DNA from: Marinobacter szutsaonensis
GTDB taxonomy: Bacteria; Pseudomonadota; Gammaproteobacteria; Pseudomonadales; Oleiphilaceae
Direction of reading: 5' to 3'
Length of the DNA stretch: 64,000 bases
NCBI RefSeq assembly: GCF_039523335.1
Contig: NZ_BAAAFC010000003.1
Coordinates: forward strand, 1-64,000
Made by a program: the position numbers and the translations under genes. Of the stretch, positions 48,265 through 59,400 are shown piece by piece. The notes under the pieces are model-generated. The model was not told the DNA's origin. It made no database searches and saw nothing but the letters and a program-made list of their open reading frames with translations. Each line of letters begins with the position of its first letter. The stretch's first letter is position 1.

Positions 48265-48295
48265 GCCGGACCGGCAATCAGTTGACCGGTCCGGC
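48265..48295 (-). other. Strong hairpin between glyA and nrdR
   Basis: A 10-bp perfect stem (GCCGGACCGG / CCGGTCCGGC, 11-nt loop) fills most of the 70-bp gap. It has no T-run, so full termination is unlikely. It may attenuate read-through or protect the 3' end of glyA mRNA. Confidence 0.5.
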
Positions 48296-48312
48296 GGGGT
48301 CTTGCCTGAAGT

Positions 48313-49566
48313 TTAGCCGTAGACCGGGAAGCGGGCGCACACGGCTTCGACCTGCTCGCGCACCCGGGCGTTGACAGCGTCATCTTCCAGGTTGTCGAGG
48401 ATGTCGCACATCCAGCCGGCCAGATCACGGCACTCGGACTCACCAAAACCACGGGTGGTCACGGCCGGGGTGCCGATCCGCAGACCGGAAGTGACGAACG
48501 GAGAACGCGGATCGTTCGGGACCGCGTTCTTGTTGACGGTGATGTGGGCACGGCCCAGGGCCGCATCCGCATCCTTACCGGTGATGTCCTGCTTGATCAG
48601 GCTGACCAGGAACAGGTGGTTTTTGGTACCACCGGAAACCACGTCGTAGCCACGCTCGATGAACACCTCGGCCATGGCAGCGGCGTTCTTGACCACCTGC
48701 TGCTGGTAGGCCTTGAACTCGTCGCTCATGGCTTCCTTGAAGCACACCGCCTTGGCAGCAATCACGTGCATCAACGGGCCGCCCTGGCCACCCGGGAACA
48801 CGGCAGAGTTCAGCTTCTTCTGCAGGTCTTCGTCGTCACAGGCCAGGATCAGGCCGCCACGGGGACCGCGCAGGGTCTTGTGGGTCGTGGTTGCCACCAC
48901 GTGGGCGTGGGGAACCGGATCCGGGTAGACGCCAGCGGCGACCAGGCCGGCTACGTGGGCCATGTCCACGAACAGGTAGGCGCCAACCTTGTCGGCAATC
49001 GCGCGGAAGCGGGCAAAGTCCAGCTCCTGGGAGTAGGCGGAGAAGCCGGCAATGATCATCTTCGGCTTGTGCTCCACCGCCAGTTGCTCGACTTCATCGT
49101 AGTCGATCAGGCCGGTTTCGTTGTTGATGCCGTACTGCACCGCGTTGTAGATCTTGCCCGAGAAGTTCACGCTGGCGCCGTGAGTCAGATGACCACCGTG
49201 TGCCAGGCTCATGCCCAGCACGGTATCGCCGGGCTTGAGCAGGGCCATGAACACTGCGGAGTTGGCCTGGGAACCGGAGTGCGGCTGCACGTTGGCGTAG
49301 GCAGCACCGAACAGCTCCTTGGCGCGCTCGATGGCCAGCACCTCGGCCTTGTCGACAAACTCACAGCCACCGTAGTAGCGCTTGCCGGGATAGCCTTCAG
49401 CATACTTGTTGGTCAGCACACTGCCCTGGGCTTCCATTACCCGCGGGCTGGTATAGTTCTCGGATGCGATCAGCTCGATGTGCGCTTCCTGACGCTTGCG
49501 CTCCTCTTCCATCGCGGTCCAGAGTTCGTCGTCGTAGCCGGCGATTTTCATATCACGATTAAACAT
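48313..49566 (-). CDS. glyA: Serine hydroxymethyltransferase
   Basis: 417 aa PLP enzyme converting serine and tetrahydrofolate to glycine and methylene-THF. The PLP lysine is in [16 protein letters not shown] (about residue 229), and [19 protein letters not shown] is near the start. The ATG at 49566 gives the usual [12 protein letters not shown] start; the upstream extension is not family-like. It is divergent from ettA (259-bp gap, no clear signals seen) and upstream of nrdR. Confidence 0.97.
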   Translation of the reverse strand: MFNRDMKIAGYDDELWTAMEEERKRQEAHIELIASENYTSPRVMEAQGSVLTNKYAEGYPGKRYYGGCEFVDKAEVLAIERAKELFGAAYANVQPHSGSQANSAVFMALLKPGDTVLGMSLAHGGHLTHGASVNFSGKIYNAVQYGINNETGLIDYDEVEQLAVEHKPKMIIAGFSAYSQELDFARFRAIADKVGAYLFVDMAHVAGLVAAGVYPDPVPHAHVVATTTHKTLRGPRGGLILACDDEDLQKKLNSAVFPGGQGGPLMHVIAAKAVCFKEAMSDEFKAYQQQVVKNAAAMAEVFIERGYDVVSGGTKNHLFLVSLIKQDITGKDADAALGRAHITVNKNAVPNDPRSPFVTSGLRIGTPAVTTRGFGESECRDLAGWMCDILDNLEDDAVNARVREQVEAVCARFPVYG

Positions 49567-49825
49567 GGATGTGCTGCCTCTGTGTGCTTTGCTGGCCCGG
49601 CGTCCTGCCCGCGAGGACAAGATGCCGGTGGCCCGGAAAAATTGGGCCGCTATTCTATCTTGAAATCGGGTGAAAAATCATCCTTTAAACCGTCCGCAGA
49701 TACCGTCACATCGCAATCTTCGGTTTCTCCTCAATTGCTATAGCGAGCCTGTTTCGCTACCTTACGTGGCTAATCTGCAAGTAACCTTTTATTACCTCCG
49801 AATTTAACAGAGGACACAGCCAGTT

Positions 49826-51487
49826 ATGGCCCAGTACGTATACACCATGAACCGCGTGGGCAAGGTGGTTCCGCCCAAGCGTGAAATTCTCAAGGACATT
49901 TCCCTGAGCTTCTTCCCGGGCGCCAAGATTGGCGTACTGGGTCTGAACGGTGCCGGTAAATCCACCCTGCTGCGTATTATGGCCGGCGTGGACCAGGATT
50001 ACATCGGCGAAGCCCGCCCTCAGCCGGGCATCAACGTCGGTTACCTGCCCCAGGAGCCGGAGCTGGACGAAGACAAGACCGTCAAGGAAATCGTTGATGA
50101 GGCGGTTTCCGGTGTGCACGACGCCCTGGCGGAACTGGACCAGGTTTACGCTGCCTATGCCGAGCCGGATGCCGACTTTGACGCCCTGGCCAAGAAACAG
50201 GGTGAACTGGAAGCCTACATCCAGGCCACCGATGGCCATGACATCGAGCGCAAGATGGAAGTCGCCGCCGATGCCTTGCGCCTACCGCCCTGGGATCAGA
50301 AAGTGAGCGTTCTCTCCGGTGGTGAGCGCCGCCGGGTGGCCCTGTGCCGCCTGCTGCTGTCCGGCCCGGACATGCTGCTGCTGGACGAGCCCACCAACCA
50401 CCTGGACGCCGAATCCGTGGCCTGGCTCGAGCGCTTCCTGCACGACTACGAAGGCACCGTGGTAGCCATTACCCACGACCGTTACTTCCTGGACAACGTC
50501 GCCGGATGGATCCTGGAACTGGACCGTGGCCACGGCATTCCGTTCGAGGGCAACTACAGCCAGTGGCTGGAGAACAAGGAGAAGCGCCTGGAGATGGAGG
50601 CCAAGCAGGAGGCTTCCCACCAGAAGGCCATCAAGCAGGAGCTGGAGTGGGTTCGCAGCAACGCCAAGGGCCGCCAGTCCAAGAGCAAGGCCCGTCTGGC
50701 CCGCTTCGAGGAGATGAGTTCCCAGGAGTTCCAGAAGCGCAACGAGACCAACGAACTGTACATTCCGCCCGGACCACGCCTGGGCAACAAGGTGATCGAG
50801 GTGGAGGGCATCAGCAAGTCCTTCGGCGACCGCCTGCTGTATGAAGATGTCTCCTTCAGCGTATCGCCGGGAGCCATTGTTGGCATTATCGGTGGTAACG
50901 GTGCCGGTAAGTCCACGCTGTTCAAGATGATTGCGGGTTATGACAAACCCGATTCCGGAGACATTACTCTCGGTGAGACGGTGGACGTCGCCTACGTCGA
51001 CCAGATGCGGGACCTGGACGGCAGCAAGACCGTCTGGGAAGAGCTCTCCGACGGCCAGGACATCATCAAGGTCGGTAACTACGAGACCCCATCCCGCGCC
51101 TATGTGGGCCGCTTCAACTTCAAGGGCAGCGACCAGCAGAAGCGGGTCGGCGACCTGTCCGGTGGTGAGCGTAACCGCCTGCACCTGGCCAAGCTGCTGA
51201 AACAGGGTGGCAACGTCCTGCTGCTGGACGAACCCACCAACGACCTGGACGTGGAAACCCTGCGTGCCCTGGAAGAGGCCCTGCTGAACTTCCCTGGCTC
51301 CGCCCTGGTGATCTCGCACGACCGCTGGTTCCTGGACCGGGTGGCCACCCATATCCTGGCGTTCGAGGATGATGGCGAGGTGGTCTACTTCGAAGGCAAC
51401 TTCAGCGAGTACGACGAGGACTTCAAGAAGCGCAAGGGCGATTCCGCGATGCAGCCCAAGCGGATGAAATACAAAAAGCTGGCCTGA
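49826..51487 (+). CDS. ettA: EttA, energy-dependent translational throttle ABC-F protein
   Basis: 553 aa with two ABC domains and no membrane segment. Walker A motifs are GLNGAGKSTLLR (about residue 40) and GGNGAGKSTLFK (about 355). Signatures are LSGGERRRVALCRLLL and LSGGERNRLHLAKLL. The EttA arm insertion lies in domain 1 (about 95-140) and the linker at about 245-310. It binds the ribosomal E site and gates the first translation steps by ATP/ADP ratio. Two palindromic repeats separate it from radA. Confidence 0.95.
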   Translation: MAQYVYTMNRVGKVVPPKREILKDISLSFFPGAKIGVLGLNGAGKSTLLRIMAGVDQDYIGEARPQPGINVGYLPQEPELDEDKTVKEIVDEAVSGVHDALAELDQVYAAYAEPDADFDALAKKQGELEAYIQATDGHDIERKMEVAADALRLPPWDQKVSVLSGGERRRVALCRLLLSGPDMLLLDEPTNHLDAESVAWLERFLHDYEGTVVAITHDRYFLDNVAGWILELDRGHGIPFEGNYSQWLENKEKRLEMEAKQEASHQKAIKQELEWVRSNAKGRQSKSKARLARFEEMSSQEFQKRNETNELYIPPGPRLGNKVIEVEGISKSFGDRLLYEDVSFSVSPGAIVGIIGGNGAGKSTLFKMIAGYDKPDSGDITLGETVDVAYVDQMRDLDGSKTVWEELSDGQDIIKVGNYETPSRAYVGRFNFKGSDQQKRVGDLSGGERNRLHLAKLLKQGGNVLLLDEPTNDLDVETLRALEEALLNFPGSALVISHDRWFLDRVATHILAFEDDGEVVYFEGNFSEYDEDFKKRKGDSAMQPKRMKYKKLA

Positions 51488-51501
51488 GGGTGAGTGAAGA
51501 C

Positions 51502-51531
51502 GGGGTCAGATCAAGGCTTTGATCTGACCCC
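51502..51531. repeat. 30-bp palindromic repeat, copy 14 (compensated arm variant)
   Basis: 14 bp after the ettA stop. The arms read AGATCAA / TTGATCT instead of AGATGAA / TTCATCT, so both strands of the stem changed together. Confidence 0.93.
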
Positions 51532-51568
51532 GGAGTTTGATTTTTGCCCTGAAGACCGGCCTGAAAAT

Positions 51569-51598
51569 GGGGTCAGATGAACGCTTTCATCTGACCCC
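51569..51598. repeat. 30-bp palindromic repeat, copy 15
   Basis: Exactly 67 bp after copy 14 and 26 bp upstream of the radA ATG, so it lies in the radA leader. Left flank CTGAAAAT. Confidence 0.93.
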
Positions 51599-51624
51599 AG
51601 GTTCATCCATCCCCCGAGATCGCC

Positions 51625-53001
51625 ATGGCCAAAGCAAAAACCGCCTACGTCTGCACCGAATGCGGTGCCGATTACTCCAAGTGGCAGGGCCAGTGCACCG
51701 CCTGCCAGGCCTGGAACACCATCAGCGAAGTGCGCGGCGTCAGCAGCAATGCCAAGGGAGCCCGCGGAGCACGCTTCGAGGGCTTTGCCGGCAGCCTGTC
51801 GGAAGTCCAGAGTCTGGATGACGTCAGTCTGGCCGAGCAGCCGCGCATCAGCTCCGGTATGCAGGAATTCGATCGGGTCCTTGGCGGCGGCTTGGTCGAG
51901 GGTTCGGCTGTGCTCATGGGCGGCCATCCCGGTGCGGGCAAGAGTACCCTGCTGCTGCAGGCAGTCTGTCACCTGACCGAGAGTGTGCCCGCGCTCTACG
52001 TGACCGGCGAGGAATCCCTGCAGCAGGTGGCCATGCGCGCCAAGCGCCTGGGCCTGCCTACCCGGGACCTGAAAATGCTCTCCGAAACCAGCGTCGAGCG
52101 GGTCATGCAGATTGCCGAGGCGGAAAAACCGAAAATCCTGGTGGTCGATAGTATCCAGGTCATGCATGTTGCAGACATCGAATCCGCCCCCGGCTCGGTG
52201 TCACAGGTCCGGGAGAGCGCGGCGTTCCTGACCCGCTTCGCCAAGCAGACCGGCACCATCCTGTTCCTCGTGGGGCACGTCACCAAGGACGGCAGCCTGG
52301 CAGGCCCGAAGGTGCTGGAGCATATGATTGACTGCTCGATCCTTCTCGAAGGCTCCAGCGACAGCCGGTATCGCACCCTTCGCGGCATCAAGAACCGCTT
52401 CGGCGCAGTGAACGAGCTGGGCGTGTTCGCCATGCTCGAACAGGGCCTGAAAGAGGTGAAGAACCCCAGCGCCATCTTCCTGAACCGGGGCGAGGAGGCT
52501 GCACCCGGCAGTGTGGTCATGGTGGTCTGGGAAGGCACCCGGCCGATGCTGGTGGAAATCCAGGCGCTGGTGGATATGGCTCAGGGCGGCTATCCCCGAA
52601 GGGTTGCCGTGGGTCTCGACCAGAACCGGCTGGCCATGTTGCTGGCTGTGCTCCATCGGCACGGCGGCATGCACGTGTCGGATCAGGATGTCTTCGTCAA
52701 CGTGGTGGGCGGCGTGAAGGTCAACGAAACCAGCGCCGATCTCGCGCTTCTGGCAGCCATTGTCTCCTCCTTCCGCGACCGAGCCCTGCCCCAGGATCTG
52801 GTGATTTTCGGGGAGGTTGGGCTGTCCGGCGAGATTCGGCCGGTGCCGAGCGGGCAGGAGCGGATTTACGAGGCGGCGAAGCATGGTTTCACCCGTGCGC
52901 TAGTGCCCAAGGCCAATGTACCGCGCAAGCCGGTTGAGGGGATGAAGGTGGTGCCGGTGGCCAAGCTGAGTGATGCGTTGGCGGCGTTGGAGGAGTTTTA
53001 G
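51625..53001 (+). CDS. radA: RadA DNA repair / branch-migration ATPase
   Basis: 458 aa. The N-terminal C4 zinc finger has C10, C13, C24 and C27. The RecA-like ATPase has Walker A GGHPGAGKSTLLLQ (about residue 98) and the RadA-specific KNRFG (about 255). The C-terminal Lon-protease-like domain lies at about 350-455. It is a DnaB-type helicase acting in recombination. Spacing from ettA is 137 bp, filled by two palindromic repeats, so it may need its own promoter. Confidence 0.96.
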   Translation: MAKAKTAYVCTECGADYSKWQGQCTACQAWNTISEVRGVSSNAKGARGARFEGFAGSLSEVQSLDDVSLAEQPRISSGMQEFDRVLGGGLVEGSAVLMGGHPGAGKSTLLLQAVCHLTESVPALYVTGEESLQQVAMRAKRLGLPTRDLKMLSETSVERVMQIAEAEKPKILVVDSIQVMHVADIESAPGSVSQVRESAAFLTRFAKQTGTILFLVGHVTKDGSLAGPKVLEHMIDCSILLEGSSDSRYRTLRGIKNRFGAVNELGVFAMLEQGLKEVKNPSAIFLNRGEEAAPGSVVMVVWEGTRPMLVEIQALVDMAQGGYPRRVAVGLDQNRLAMLLAVLHRHGGMHVSDQDVFVNVVGGVKVNETSADLALLAAIVSSFRDRALPQDLVIFGEVGLSGEIRPVPSGQERIYEAAKHGFTRALVPKANVPRKPVEGMKVVPVAKLSDALAALEEF

Positions 53002-53011
53002 GTGTGAAGCC

Positions 53012-53041
53012 GGGATCAGAAGAAAGCCTTCTTCTGACCCC
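53012..53041. repeat. 30-bp palindromic repeat, copy 16
   Basis: 10 bp after the radA stop. The left end reads GGGATCAGA (one G replaced). Left flank GTGAAGCC. Confidence 0.9.
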
Positions 53042-53078
53042 GGAGTTAGATTTCAAAGCTGGGATATGACTTGAAGAT

Positions 53079-53108
53079 GGGGTCAGATGAAGGTTTTCAT
53101 CAGACCCC
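53079..53108 (+). repeat. 30-bp palindromic repeat, copy 17 (asymmetric type)
   Basis: Exactly 67 bp after copy 16 and 18 bp before the stop of the convergent PilZ gene. Identical to copies 4 and 7. Left flank TTGAAGAT. Confidence 0.93.
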
Positions 53109-53126
53109 GTTTTTAGGGCACTGTTC

Positions 53127-53498
53127 TTACTTATCCACCAGTCTGGCGAATTCCCGCTGCAACAGCGCCGGATCCCCGAGGTTCAGCTCCACCAGGCGCT
53201 TGAGGTGCGTGGCGCTCTCCAGGTCAATGTACTGGCAACTGAACCCCAGCCGCTGCTCATCCACATGCTTCAGCTCCACAGCCATGACGATCGCCGCCGA
53301 ATGGTCGTCCAGGTGTATCACTACCTCGCAGGGCTGCCGGAGCGGCGCTGACCAGCCTTCCGGCCGCTTCACCAGTACTCCCCTCATGGAGATATCCAGA
53401 ACCTCGGTGCGCCAGACGTTATCCTGCCAGTGCAGCTCACAGGGCGCGTCAAATTCAATACGCTGGAATCGGCGTTTGTCTTGGACTTGTGCGGACAA
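53127..53498 (-). CDS. PilZ-domain protein (predicted cyclic-di-GMP binding)
   Basis: 123 aa single PilZ domain. The c-di-GMP motif RxxxR is KRRFQRIEFD (about residue 8), and the second motif DxSxxG is DISMRG (about residues 36-41), both intact. No partner domain is present, so it is a stand-alone adaptor. The target is unknown. It is convergent with radA, and hemE is encoded upstream on the same strand. Confidence 0.87.
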   Translation of the reverse strand: MSAQVQDKRRFQRIEFDAPCELHWQDNVWRTEVLDISMRGVLVKRPEGWSAPLRQPCEVVIHLDDHSAAIVMAVELKHVDEQRLGFSCQYIDLESATHLKRLVELNLGDPALLQREFARLVDK

Positions 53499-53640
53499 GC
53501 GGTTACTCCTGTTGTCGGTTTTTTATATGACCATAGTCCGGACAGGATAAACCGGCCAGTAATTGGGGGGAAATGGGAGAATCCGGCCCGGTTTGACGGG
53601 GTGAGCATGGGGGCTCGGCCAGGCATAAGGGAACGAACTT

Positions 53641-53670
53641 GGGGTCAGATGAAGGCTTTCATCTGACCCC
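53641..53670. repeat. 30-bp palindromic repeat, copy 18 (single)
   Basis: Solitary copy between the PilZ gene and the hemE stop. Identical to copies 10 and 11. The better flank is on the right (GTTTTCA), suggesting minus orientation. Confidence 0.92.
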
Positions 53671-53710
53671 GTTTTCACCGACCGGCCAGGAAAGCCGACC
53701 GGCAAACATC

Positions 53711-54775
53711 TTACCGGTGATATTCCGGACTCAGTTCCACAACCGCTTCAATAAAGGCACCGGCATGCTCCGGATCCACATCCGGCGTAATGCCATGACC
53801 AAGGTTGAAGATATGACCGGCCCCGGAACCATAGCGGCGCAGAATGTCCGCCACTTCCTGGCGGATGCGTTCTTTCGGGGCATACAGCATGGCCGGATCC
53901 ATATTGCCCTGCAGGGCGACGCGGTCACCGATCCGGGCACGAGCATTGCCGATATCGGTAGTCCAGTCCAGGCCCACGGCATCACAACCGGAATCGGCAA
54001 TGGTTTCCAGCCACTGGCCACCGTTCTTGGTGAACAGGATCACCGGCACCCGCCGGCCTTCACTCTCACGAATCAGGCCGTCGACAATCTTCTTCATGTA
54101 GCGGAGGGAGAATTCCTCGTAAGCCCAGCTGCTCAGCACACCACCCCAGGTGTCGAAAATCTGCACCGCCTGGGCACCGGCCTTGATCTGACCGTTGAGG
54201 TAGTCAATCACGGCGTTCGCCAGATGATCCAGCAGGCGATGCATCACCTCCGGCTGGCCATACATGAGCTTCTTCGCCTCGCGGAAATCCTTCGATGAGC
54301 CACCCTCGATCATGTAGGTCGCCAGGGTCCAGGGGCTTCCGGAGAACCCGATCAGCGGAACCCGGCCGCCAAGGGCGGAGCGAATGGTGGACACGGCGTT
54401 CATGACGTAGTCCAGGTCCACTTCCGGGTTCATCGCCGGCAGCGCGTCGACATCTGCCGCCGAACGGATGGTGTGCTTGAACTTGGGCCCTTCACCGGTC
54501 TCGAAATACAGCCCCAGTCCGAGCGCATCCGGAATGGTCAGGATGTCAGAGAACAGAATGGCGGCATCCAGCGGGAAGCGCTCCAGGGGTTGCAGAGTGA
54601 CCTCACAGGCCAGCTCGGTGTTCTTGCACAAACTGAGGAAATCACCCGCCTTGGCCCGGGTGGCGCGGTACTCCGGCAGATAGCGGCCGGCCTGGCGCAT
54701 CATCCACACCGGGGTGCGGTCTACGGGCTGGCGCATCAGAGCACGCAGGAAACGGTCATTTTTCAGCTCGGTCAT
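53711..54775 (-). CDS. hemE: Uroporphyrinogen decarboxylase
   Basis: 354 aa TIM-barrel heme enzyme converting uroporphyrinogen III to coproporphyrinogen III. The signature [18 protein letters not shown] lies at about 20-37, and [17 protein letters not shown] at about 143-159. The ATG at 54775 gives the family start [13 protein letters not shown]. Its position after gltBD matches Pseudomonas. The hemE-gltD gap holds copies 19 and 20. Confidence 0.96.
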   Translation of the reverse strand: MTELKNDRFLRALMRQPVDRTPVWMMRQAGRYLPEYRATRAKAGDFLSLCKNTELACEVTLQPLERFPLDAAILFSDILTIPDALGLGLYFETGEGPKFKHTIRSAADVDALPAMNPEVDLDYVMNAVSTIRSALGGRVPLIGFSGSPWTLATYMIEGGSSKDFREAKKLMYGQPEVMHRLLDHLANAVIDYLNGQIKAGAQAVQIFDTWGGVLSSWAYEEFSLRYMKKIVDGLIRESEGRRVPVILFTKNGGQWLETIADSGCDAVGLDWTTDIGNARARIGDRVALQGNMDPAMLYAPKERIRQEVADILRRYGSGAGHIFNLGHGITPDVDPEHAGAFIEAVVELSPEYHR

Positions 54776-54853
54776 GGGAACTCCTGGCCTGGGTATCAAA
54801 TTTGCTGGGGTGCAATGATACGCGGTTTGGGGGAATTGGGAAGGCGTGAAGAA

Positions 54854-54866
54854 GGGGTCAGAACAA
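54854..54866 (+). repeat. Half copy of the palindromic repeat
   Basis: GGGGTCAGAACAA is a left arm directly abutting full copy 19, with no right arm. It has the TGAA tag upstream (GTGAAGAA). Confidence 0.75.
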
Positions 54867-54896
54867 GGGGTCAGAAGAAAGCTTTCTTCTGACCCC
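54867..54896. repeat. 30-bp palindromic repeat, copy 19 (perfect palindrome)
   Basis: Identical to copy 3 and fully palindromic. It lies in the hemE upstream region, about 92 bp from its ATG. Confidence 0.93.
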
Positions 54897-54932
54897 GCCT
54901 TGGAGACTAGCCTCGGGGTTTGTTCGTAACTC

Positions 54933-54962
54933 GGGGTCAGAAGAAGGCTTTCTTCAGACCCC
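54933..54962 (+). repeat. 30-bp palindromic repeat, copy 20 (asymmetric type)
   Basis: 66 bp after copy 19 and 13 bp before the gltD stop codon. The right arm ends CAGACCCC. Confidence 0.92.
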
Positions 54963-54975
54963 TTGGGTTAATACC

Positions 54976-56412
<1,437 letters not shown>

Positions 56413-56472
56413 TCAATTTCGACCGGGGTGCCGGACCCGCCGTACACCCCCAAACCTCTTCGAACCGGGCGT

Positions 56473-59400
56473 TTACTCGGGGCGCGCCCGGGTGCTGGCC
56501 AGCAGGCTGCGCAAATTCGCCGCCTTGGGCTTGACCAGCCAGAAACGGCCGATGTAGTCGTCGAAATTCTCAAGAATGTGCTCCGCCCACTCGCTGCCGG
56601 TCTCCGCGATGTGCTCACGGATAACACCGCGCAGGTGGTTGCGGTAGGACTCCATGTCCTCGCTGGAAATACGCTGGATCTCTACCAGTTCGTGGTTGTA
56701 CTTGTCCACGAAGGCATTGTGCTGGTCCAGTACGTAGGCAAAACCACCGGTCATGCCGGCACCGAAGTTATGCCCGGTGTTACCCAGCACAGTCACCAGA
56801 CCGCCCGTCATGTATTCACAGCAGTGATCACCGGCACCTTCGACCACCGCGTGGGCACCGGAGTTACGGACCGCGAAACGCTCACCGGCGGTACCCGCTG
56901 CAAACAGTTTGCCACCGGTGGCACCGTACAGACAGGTGTTGCCCATGATGGAGGTTTCCTGGCTCTTGAAACCGCTGTTGCGGGGCGGCTTGATGACCAG
57001 CTTGCCACCGGTCATGCCCTTGCCCACGTAATCGTTGGCGTCGCCCTCGAGGATCAGGTTCAGGCCACCCACGTTCCAGACACCGAAACTCTGGCCGGCG
57101 GTACCGGTAAGATCCAGGGTGATCGGAGCGTCCACCATACCCTGGTTGCCATGCCGCTCGGCAATCTCGCCGGAAAGGCGGGCGCCGATGGAACGGTCAC
57201 AGTTGGTAACCTTGTAGGACCAGGCGCCCCCAGACTTGTTCTCGATGGCGGTCGCGGTGTCCTTGACCATCTGCTCGGCCAGGGTACCCCGGTCGAACGG
57301 CTCGTTCCGCTCAACCTGGCAGGTCTGGGGCTTGTCCGCCGGAATGCTGTCGTTCTCCAGCAGACGGGTCAGGTCCAGCTTCTTCTGGCGCTCGGTATCA
57401 CCCGGCAGACGCTCCAGCAGGTCAACGCGGCCCACCAGCTCTTCCAGGCTGCGGACGCCCAGTTTGGCCATCCATTCCCGGGTCTCTTCCGCCACGAAGC
57501 GGAAGAAGTTCATCGCCATTTCCACCGTGCCCTTGAAGTGCTCTTCACGCAGGTGGTCATTCTGGGTGGCAACACCGGTGGCACAGTTGTTCAGGTGACA
57601 GATCCGCAGGTACTTGCAGCCCAGTGCCACCATTGGCGTGGTGCCGAAGCCGAAGCTCTCGGCACCGAGAATGGCGCCTTTGACCACGTCCAGACCGGTC
57701 TTGATGCCGCCGTCAGTCTGCAGGCGGATCTTGCCGCGCAGGTCGTTGGCCCGCAGGGCCTGCTGGGTTTCGGTCAGACCCAGCTCCCAGGGGGAGCCGG
57801 CATAACGGATGGATGTCAGCGGACTGGCCGCGGTGCCGCCGTCATAACCGGATACGGTAATCAGGTCGGCGTAGGCCTTGGCCACACCGGCCGCGATGGT
57901 TCCAACACCCGGCTCGGACACCAGCTTCACGGAAACCAGTGCCTGCGGATTGACCTGCTTGAGGTCAAAGATCAGCTGCGCCAGGTCCTCGATGGAGTAG
58001 ATGTCGTGGTGCGGAGGCGGCGAGATCAGGGTGACGCCGGGCACTGAGTACCGCAGGCGGGCAATCAGGTCGTTGACCTTGCCGCCTGGCAGCTGGCCGC
58101 CCTCACCGGGCTTGGCGCCCTGGGCCACCTTGATCTGCATGACATCGGCGCTGCGCAGGTATTCGGCGGTCACACCGAAGCGACCAGACGCCACCTGCTT
58201 GATCTTGGAACGCTTCTCGGTGCCGTAACGGGCCGGATCTTCACCGCCCTCACCGGAGTTGGAGCGCCCACCCAGGGTGTTCATGGCTACCGCAAGCGCT
58301 TCGTGTGCCTCCGGAGACAGAGCCCCGAGGGACATCGCCGCGGAATCGAAACGCGGGAAGATGTTCTCCACCGGCTCGACTTCGGAAATATCAATGGGCT
58401 TGAGATCCTTTCGGAAGCCAAGCAGGTCCCGGAGAGTTGCCACCGGGCGCTCGTTGACCAGGCCGGCGTATTCCTTGTAATGGCCGTAATCACCGCTGGT
58501 CACTGCTTCCTGCAGCTTGCCGACCACGTCCGGGTTGAAAGCATGGTATTCCTGGCCGTGAACATATTTGAGCAGGCCGCCCTGGGAAACCGGCTTGCGG
58601 GCTTTCCAGGCAACGGAAGCCAGCTTCTCCTGGTCTTCCTGGAAATCGATGAAGCCCGCACCCTGGATACGGCTGGGCACGCCCTTGAAGCACAGGTCCA
58701 CGACCTCATCTGCCAGACCAATAGCCTCAAACAACTGGGCGCCGCGATAGGACGTGATGGTTGAGATCCCCATCTTGGACAGGATCTTCAGCAGCCCCTT
58801 GTTGATACCCTTGCGATAGTTGTTCTTGGCCTCGATCGGATCGATCAGCACTTCACCGGTACGGATCAGGTCGTTCAGCACCTGGTAGGACAGGTACGGA
58901 TAAACGGCGGTGGCACCGAAGCCGAACAGTACGGCGAAGTGGTGCGGATCCCGCGCCCAGCCGGTTTCAACAATGATATTGGAATCACAGCGCAGCCCCT
59001 TGCGGACCAGGTGATGATGGACCGCACCAGTGGCCATCAGGGCGTTCACCGGCAACTCGCCTTCTTTCAGATCCTTGTCGGTCAGGATCAGCAGGACCTT
59101 GCCGTCACGGACCGCCTGCTCCGCGCGATCGCAGACATCACGAATCGCCTGCTCCAGGCCCAGTTCCGGCCGGTAGCTCATGGGAATCCGCGCCACCTCG
59201 AAACCGGGGCGGTCATTATTGCTGATGCGGAGGAACTTGGCCGGAGACAGCACCGGCGTCGTCAAAATGATTCGGTCCGCGTGCTCCGCGGTTTCCTCGA
59301 AAACATTCCGCTCGGCCCCAAGGCAGGTCTCGAGGGACATGACGATGGATTCACGCAGCGGGTCGATGGGCGGGTTGGTCACCTGGGCAAACTTCTGGCG

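Noticed and set aside
53639..53670. Mini-ORFs across the repeats encoding peptides such as MGSDEGFHLTP
   Set aside because: An ATG-like codon arises from the flank plus GGGG in only about half of the copies, no ribosome-binding site is conserved, and arm changes follow base pairing rather than codon preservation.
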